A stretch of DNA of 10,334 nt from Mycobacterium sp. (lineage in GTDB: Bacteria > Actinomycetota > Actinomycetes > Mycobacteriales > Mycobacteriaceae). Below the pieces are notes generated by a model, which was not told where the DNA came from, did no database searches, and was given only the letters and a program-made list of their open reading frames with translations. Position 1 is the first letter of the stretch, and the number at the start of each line of letters is the position of its first letter. The stretch covers positions 1 to 10,334 of the forward strand of contig JAHBAP020000107.1 of the NCBI GenBank assembly GCA_018500005.2, read 5' to 3'. The translations under genes and the position numbers were made by a program. Shown one piece after another: positions 7,533-10,334 of this stretch.

Positions 7533-8315
7533 CTACTTGTCCTCGACGAACTTGGCGCCCGCGTCGTAGGCGGCATCGCGCACCGGGCGGGTGGCCAGTT
7601 CCTCCGGGCGGGGGAACAGGATCGGGTAGAGCACACCGGCCAGAGCGGCACCGGCCAGTGGCGCCAGCCAGAACAACCACAACTGGGCGGGAGCGCCCGC
7701 GCCGTTGAAGAACGCGACGCCGGTGGAGCGGGCCGGGTTCACCGAGGTGTTGGAGATCGGGATCGAGATCAGGTGGATCAGGGTCAGGCACAGGCCGATC
7801 GCCAGTCCGGCGAAGCCCTTGGGGGCGCGGTTGTCGGTGGAGCCCAGGATCACCATCAGGAAGATGAAGGTGAGCAGCACCTCGGCGATCAGCACCGCAC
7901 CCATCGAGTACAGGAACGGCGAGTGGTCCCCGTAGCCGTTGGCCGCCATGTGCCCGACGGCGTTCCACTTCGGCCGGCCCTTGGCGATCGTGAACAGCAG
8001 GCCACCGGCGACCAGACCGCCGAGCACCTGGGACAGCCAGTAGCCGGGCACCGCGGCCCATTCGACGCGCTTGGCCAGCGCCGCACCGAGGGTGACGGCC
8101 GGGTTGAAGTGGCCGCCGGAGATGGTGCCAAACGCGTAGACCCCGGTCAGCACGGTCAGACCGAAGGCCAGGGATACGCCGAGGAATCCGATGCCGACAG
8201 ACCCGTCGCCGGCCGGGTTGGCGGCGTAGATCGCCGCCCCGCAGCCGCCGAAGACGAGCCAGAACGTGCCGATGAACTCCGCGGTGAGGCGGTGCGCCAT
8301 CGTGGGAGCTTGCAT
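7533..8315 (-). CDS. aqpZ: Aquaporin Z-type water channel
   Basis: This 260-aa membrane protein has the two half-helix motifs HFNPAVT (NPA at 71-73) and SVNPARS (NPA at 193-195). The selectivity filter residues point to a water-specific channel rather than a glycerol facilitator: F51 in AFGLTV, H181 in LIHLIS and R196. Six hydrophobic membrane segments can be followed, and the segment [18 protein letters not shown] is a close match to E. coli AqpZ by recall. The start at 8315 is backed by AGGAG 7 nt upstream; the Met at residue 6 has no ribosome site. The C-terminal 25 residues are a hydrophilic tail. It converges on the glycosylase gene with only 10 bp between stops and no terminator visible, so the transcripts may overlap. 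It diverges from vapB across 131 bp. Confidence 0.92.
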   Translation of the reverse strand: MQAPTMAHRLTAEFIGTFWLVFGGCGAAIYAANPAGDGSVGIGFLGVSLAFGLTVLTGVYAFGTISGGHFNPAVTLGAALAKRVEWAAVPGYWLSQVLGGLVAGGLLFTIAKGRPKWNAVGHMAANGYGDHSPFLYSMGAVLIAEVLLTFIFLMVILGSTDNRAPKGFAGLAIGLCLTLIHLISIPISNTSVNPARSTGVAFFNGAGAPAQLWLFWLAPLAGAALAGVLYPILFPRPEELATRPVRDAAYDAGAKFVEDK

Positions 8316-8433
8316 GAGGGGACTCCTAACGAAGGTCGAAGCGTGCGATGTGTCGGAAAGCGTCGCATCTGCGGTGGCTTAGCGGTACGGAGTTTGCGAA
8401 ATCTGCACCCGACCGACGAGCCTCAGCGTTGTG

Positions 8434-8439
8434 TATCTT
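8434..8439 (+). promoter_or_regulatory. -10 element of vapB (leaderless)
   Basis: TATCTT fits the TANNNT pattern and lies 7 nt before the vapB ATG. There is no Shine-Dalgarno, so a leaderless mRNA starting at the ATG is the simplest reading. GTGTAT occurs at 8431, 8443 and 8462; the first two copies are 12 bp apart and flank the -10 and start codon, as expected of an antitoxin operator. Confidence 0.5.
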
Positions 8440-8446
8440 AGTGTGT

Positions 8447-8665
8447 ATGGCGCGTCTGAATGTGTATGTGCCCGATGATCTGGCTGAAAAGGCTCGCGCC
8501 CGGGGTCTGAACGTCTCTGCTCTCACCCAGGCGGCCATCGCGTCCGAACTCGAGGCCGTCGCTACCGCGGAGTGGCTCGCGGAGTTGCCCGCAATCGGCG
8601 CATCCGTATCCCATGAAGCCGCCATGGCGGCCCTTGAATCCGCGCGCGACGAGCTCGGAGCGTGA
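8447..8665 (+). CDS. vapB: VapB-like antitoxin, ribbon-helix-helix
   Basis: This 72-aa antitoxin begins with the ribbon-helix-helix pattern ARLNVYVPDDLAEKAR and LNVSALTQAAIASELE (about residues 2-36), resembling the DNA-binding part of CcdA-type and VapB antitoxins. A variable tail (37-72) should bind the toxin. I chose ATG 8447 because the longer reading upstream (to 8348) has no family-like sequence and would cross the promoter. It overlaps vapC by 4 nt (GTGA). It probably binds its own promoter, where GTGTAT repeats occur. Confidence 0.85.
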   Translation: MARLNVYVPDDLAEKARARGLNVSALTQAAIASELEAVATAEWLAELPAIGASVSHEAAMAALESARDELGA

Positions 8666-9054
8666 CCGAACGAGTCGTCGTCGACGCCAGCGTCTTCGTC
8701 GACCTTCTCGCCGAGACGGATCGGGCGCCGGCGGCCCGAGCTGCCCTGGTGGGAACCGTTCTGCACGTGCCCGCCCACTTCGACGCCGAGGTGCTCTCCG
8801 CGCTGGGGCGGCTGCAGCGCGCCGGTCTGCTCACCGTCGGGCAGGTGGACGAAGCACTGGGCCGGTTGGTCCGCGCTCCGGTTACCCGCCACGATCTGAG
8901 GACATTGGTGGCAGGTGCTTGGGCGCGCCGGGCAGTCTTCCAGTTGGCTGACGCTCTCTACGTCGAACTTACGGCCCAGACCGGCTACCCGCTGTTGTCC
9001 ACAGACGAAAGGTTGGTCCGCCGCTGGCCCACCGCCCGGGGTATTTCGACCTAA
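8662..9054 (+). CDS. vapC: VapC toxin, PIN-domain ribonuclease
   Basis: This 130-aa protein has the PIN-domain pattern of VapC toxins, metal-dependent endoribonucleases that stop growth by cutting tRNA or rRNA. The four acidic residues that hold the Mg ions are all present: D8 in VVVDASVFVDLL, E43 in HFDAEVLSALGRL, D97 in LADALYVELT and D115 in LLSTDERL. Length is normal and there is no sign of decay, so it is likely active. The GTG start overlaps the antitoxin stop by 4 nt. A GGAG sits only 1 nt before the GTG, so translational coupling is likely. It ends immediately before the gltB promoter region. Confidence 0.92.
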   Translation: MTERVVVDASVFVDLLAETDRAPAARAALVGTVLHVPAHFDAEVLSALGRLQRAGLLTVGQVDEALGRLVRAPVTRHDLRTLVAGAWARRAVFQLADALYVELTAQTGYPLLSTDERLVRRWPTARGIST

Positions 9055-9058
9055 TTAT

Positions 9059-9072
9059 TTAGGCAACCCTAA
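9059..9072. promoter_or_regulatory. TTAGG-N4-CCTAA palindrome, IdeR/DtxR-box-like
   Basis: The 14-bp palindrome TTAGG CAAC CCTAA equals the inner half of the 19-bp IdeR consensus (TTAGGTTAGGCTAACCTAA) at 12 of 14 positions; across the whole 19 bp (9054-9072) I count about 13. IdeR is the mycobacterial iron-dependent regulator. It lies 5 bp after the vapC stop and 2 bp before the -35 of the gltB promoter. The match is partial, so binding is unproven. Confidence 0.4.
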
Positions 9073-9073
9073 G

Positions 9074-9102
9074 TTGGCATTTCGCCGCAGCGTGCATATC
9101 GT
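9074..9102 (+). promoter_or_regulatory. gltB promoter
   Basis: TTGGCA (9074-9079) and TATCGT (9097-9102) are spaced 17 bp apart, a good sigma70-type promoter. Transcription would start near 9109, giving a leader of about 150 nt before gltB. A second possible -10, TAAGTT (9070-9075), overlaps the palindrome but has a weaker partner. Confidence 0.55.
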
Positions 9103-9193
9103 TTTGGGATCTGTCGACGGCTACCGGTGGACACCGGCGTGGACAAACAATTCAGGACCGCCGTTCACCGACGCACGGAGGATCCCCGACGGG

Positions 9194-9235
9194 GCGCGGC
9201 GCGTCATCCCTGGAACATGGGTCGATTCGCCGCGC
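9194..9235 (+). promoter_or_regulatory. Possible hairpin in the gltB leader
   Basis: GCGCGGCG (9194-9201) pairs perfectly with CGCCGCGC (9228-9235), leaving a 26-nt loop. The foot of the stem ends 23 nt before the gltB ATG and just before the AAGGG ribosome site. It may affect translation; in G+C-rich DNA such stems also arise by chance. Confidence 0.3.
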
Positions 9236-9258
9236 AACAGGTGAAGGGTCAGGTGCGT

Positions 9259-10334
9259 ATGCCCACCAGTGTCGGGCTTTACAACCCCGCTTACGAGCAT
9301 GACGCGTGCGGTGTCGCGATGGTCGTCGACATGCACGGCCGGCGCAGTCGCGAGATCGTCGATCACGCGATCACCGCCCTGGTGAACCTCGAGCACCGCG
9401 GTGCGGCCGGGGCCGAACCCAACAGTGGCGACGGCGCCGGGATCATGATTCAGGTCCCGGACAAGTTCCTGCGTGCCGTCTGCGAGTTCGACCTGCCCGA
9501 GGAAGGTTCCTATGCCACCGGCATCGCCTTCCTGCCGCAGTCCGCACGCGATGCGGTGCTGGCCGCCGAGGGCCTGGAGAAGATCGTCGAAGCCGAAGGG
9601 CTGACCGTGCTGGGCTGGCGCGAGGTGCCGGTCGACGACACCTCGCTGGGCGCACTGGCCCGTGACGCCATGCCGACCTTCAAGCAGGTGTTTATTGGCG
9701 GTGCCTCCGGCATGGAACTGGAGCGCCGGGCCTTCATCATCCGCAAGCGGGCCGAGCACGAACTCGGCACCAAGGGTCCCGGCCAGGACGGCCCGGGACG
9801 CGAAACCGTCTATTTCCCAAGCCTTTCCGGCAAGACCCTGATCTACAAGGGCATGCTGACCACCCCGCAGCTCAAGGCGTTCTACCTCGACCTGCAGGAC
9901 GAGCGGATGGAAAGCGCGCTGGGCATCGTGCACTCGCGGTTCTCCACCAACACCTTCCCGTCGTGGCCGCTGGCCCACCCGTTCCGGCGGATCGCCCACA
10001 ACGGCGAGATCAACACCGTCACCGGCAACGAGAACTGGATGCGGGCGCGCGAGGCGCTCATCAAGACCGACGTCTTCGGCACCGACATCAAGAAGGCGTT
10101 CCCGGTCTGCACCCCGGGCGCCTCCGACAGCGCGCGCTTCGACGAGGTGCTCGAACTGCTGCACCTCGGCGGGCGCAGCCTGCCGCACGCGGTGCTGATG
10201 ATGATCCCGGAGGCCTGGGAGCGCAACGAGGAGATGGACCCCGCCCGCCGGGCCTTCTACTCCTACCACGCCTCGCTGACCGAACCGTGGGACGGACCGG
10301 CCTCGGTGTGCTTCTCCGACGGCACCGTCGTCGG
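9259..10334 (+). CDS. gltB: Glutamate synthase large subunit, N-terminal part (runs off window)
   Basis: The first 358 codons of the large (alpha) subunit of NADPH-dependent glutamate synthase are present, the enzyme that turns glutamine plus 2-oxoglutarate into two glutamates. Only the class II glutamine amidotransferase domain is in the window. After a 16-residue propeptide comes C17 in [11 protein letters not shown], the residue that becomes the catalytic N-terminal Cys. Typical stretches are [50 protein letters not shown] and [11 protein letters not shown]. The sequence is strikingly like M. tuberculosis GltB (Rv3859c) by recall. I chose ATG 9259 with AAGGG 10 nt upstream; an in-frame ATG at 9217 and GTG at 9241 exist but lie outside the homologous start. 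The gltD small-subunit gene should follow beyond the window. Confidence 0.95.
   Translation, partial: MPTSVGLYNPAYEHDACGVAMVVDMHGRRSREIVDHAITALVNLEHRGAAGAEPNSGDGAGIMIQVPDKFLRAVCEFDLPEEGSYATGIAFLPQSARDAVLAAEGLEKIVEAEGLTVLGWREVPVDDTSLGALARDAMPTFKQVFIGGASGMELERRAFIIRKRAEHELGTKGPGQDGPGRETVYFPSLSGKTLIYKGMLTTPQLKAFYLDLQDERMESALGIVHSRFSTNTFPSWPLAHPFRRIAHNGEINTVTGNENWMRAREALIKTDVFGTDIKKAFPVCTPGASDSARFDEVLELLHLGGRSLPHAVLMMIPEAWERNEEMDPARRAFYSYHASLTEPWDGPASVCFSDGTVV

Noticed and set aside
6626..7651. - strand open frame (341 aa) opposite the AlkA-type gene and the aquaporin end
   Set aside because: It crosses the ends of two convergent real genes and has no recognisable domain.
8348..8446. Upstream extension of vapB to ATG 8348
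   Set aside because: The added 33 residues are Cys/Arg-rich and unlike ribbon-helix-helix antitoxins, and they cross the -10 element.
9217..9258. Alternative gltB start at ATG 9217
   Set aside because: In frame, but lacks a ribosome site and would lengthen the propeptide before the catalytic Cys beyond that of M. tuberculosis GltB; it also lies in the predicted hairpin loop.
9121..10269. Long - strand open frame (382 aa) opposite gltB
   Set aside because: gltB on the + strand is unmistakable; the antisense frame shows no motif and arises from codon bias.

Overview
The window looks like chromosomal DNA from a mycobacterium, most likely a fast-growing Mycolicibacterium-type species. Three things point there: high G+C with GTG starts, several genes whose only start signal is a TANNNT-type hexamer 6-7 nt before the start codon (leaderless, a mycobacterial habit), and proteins that by recall closely match M. 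tuberculosis ones (the GltB N-terminus, and an MsrA domain like Rv0137c). No database search was possible, so family names rest on motifs and memory.

Layout. Bases 1-32 may hold the last codons of a + strand gene, followed by a strong GC hairpin terminator. A second hairpin with nearly the same arms ends a - strand operon: a small unrecognised protein (139 aa) and then a 408-aa SAM-dependent methyltransferase. Further upstream on the - strand lies a second cluster: a MazE/MazF-type toxin-antitoxin pair and then a fused methionine sulfoxide reductase MsrB-MsrA, which carries a strong internal ribosome binding site for the MsrA half.

Diverging from mazE on the + strand is a two-gene operon: an NTF2/SnoaL-like protein and, overlapping it by 4 nt, an extended short-chain dehydrogenase/epimerase-like protein whose catalytic Lys is replaced by Arg. 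A KstR-like palindrome overlaps its proposed promoter. An imperfect inverted repeat (19-nt arms) follows. Next come a PuuB-like FAD amine oxidoreductase and, 2 bp later, an AlkA-type DNA glycosylase. An AqpZ-type aquaporin converges on the glycosylase with a 10-bp gap.

Diverging from the aquaporin is a second toxin-antitoxin pair, a VapB-like antitoxin and a VapC PIN-domain toxin. It sits directly upstream of gltB (glutamate synthase large subunit), which runs off the window. The vapC-gltB gap holds a clear sigma70-type promoter preceded by a TTAGG-N4-CCTAA palindrome that resembles part of an iron-regulator (IdeR/DtxR) box.

The window mixes core functions (nitrogen assimilation, DNA repair, oxidised-methionine repair, water transport) with two toxin-antitoxin modules in intergenic spaces. 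No CRISPR array, insertion sequence, tRNA or rRNA was seen. The least explained parts are the 139-aa protein/methyltransferase operon, the NTF2-like/SDR pair and the regulatory repeats at both toxin-antitoxin promoters.
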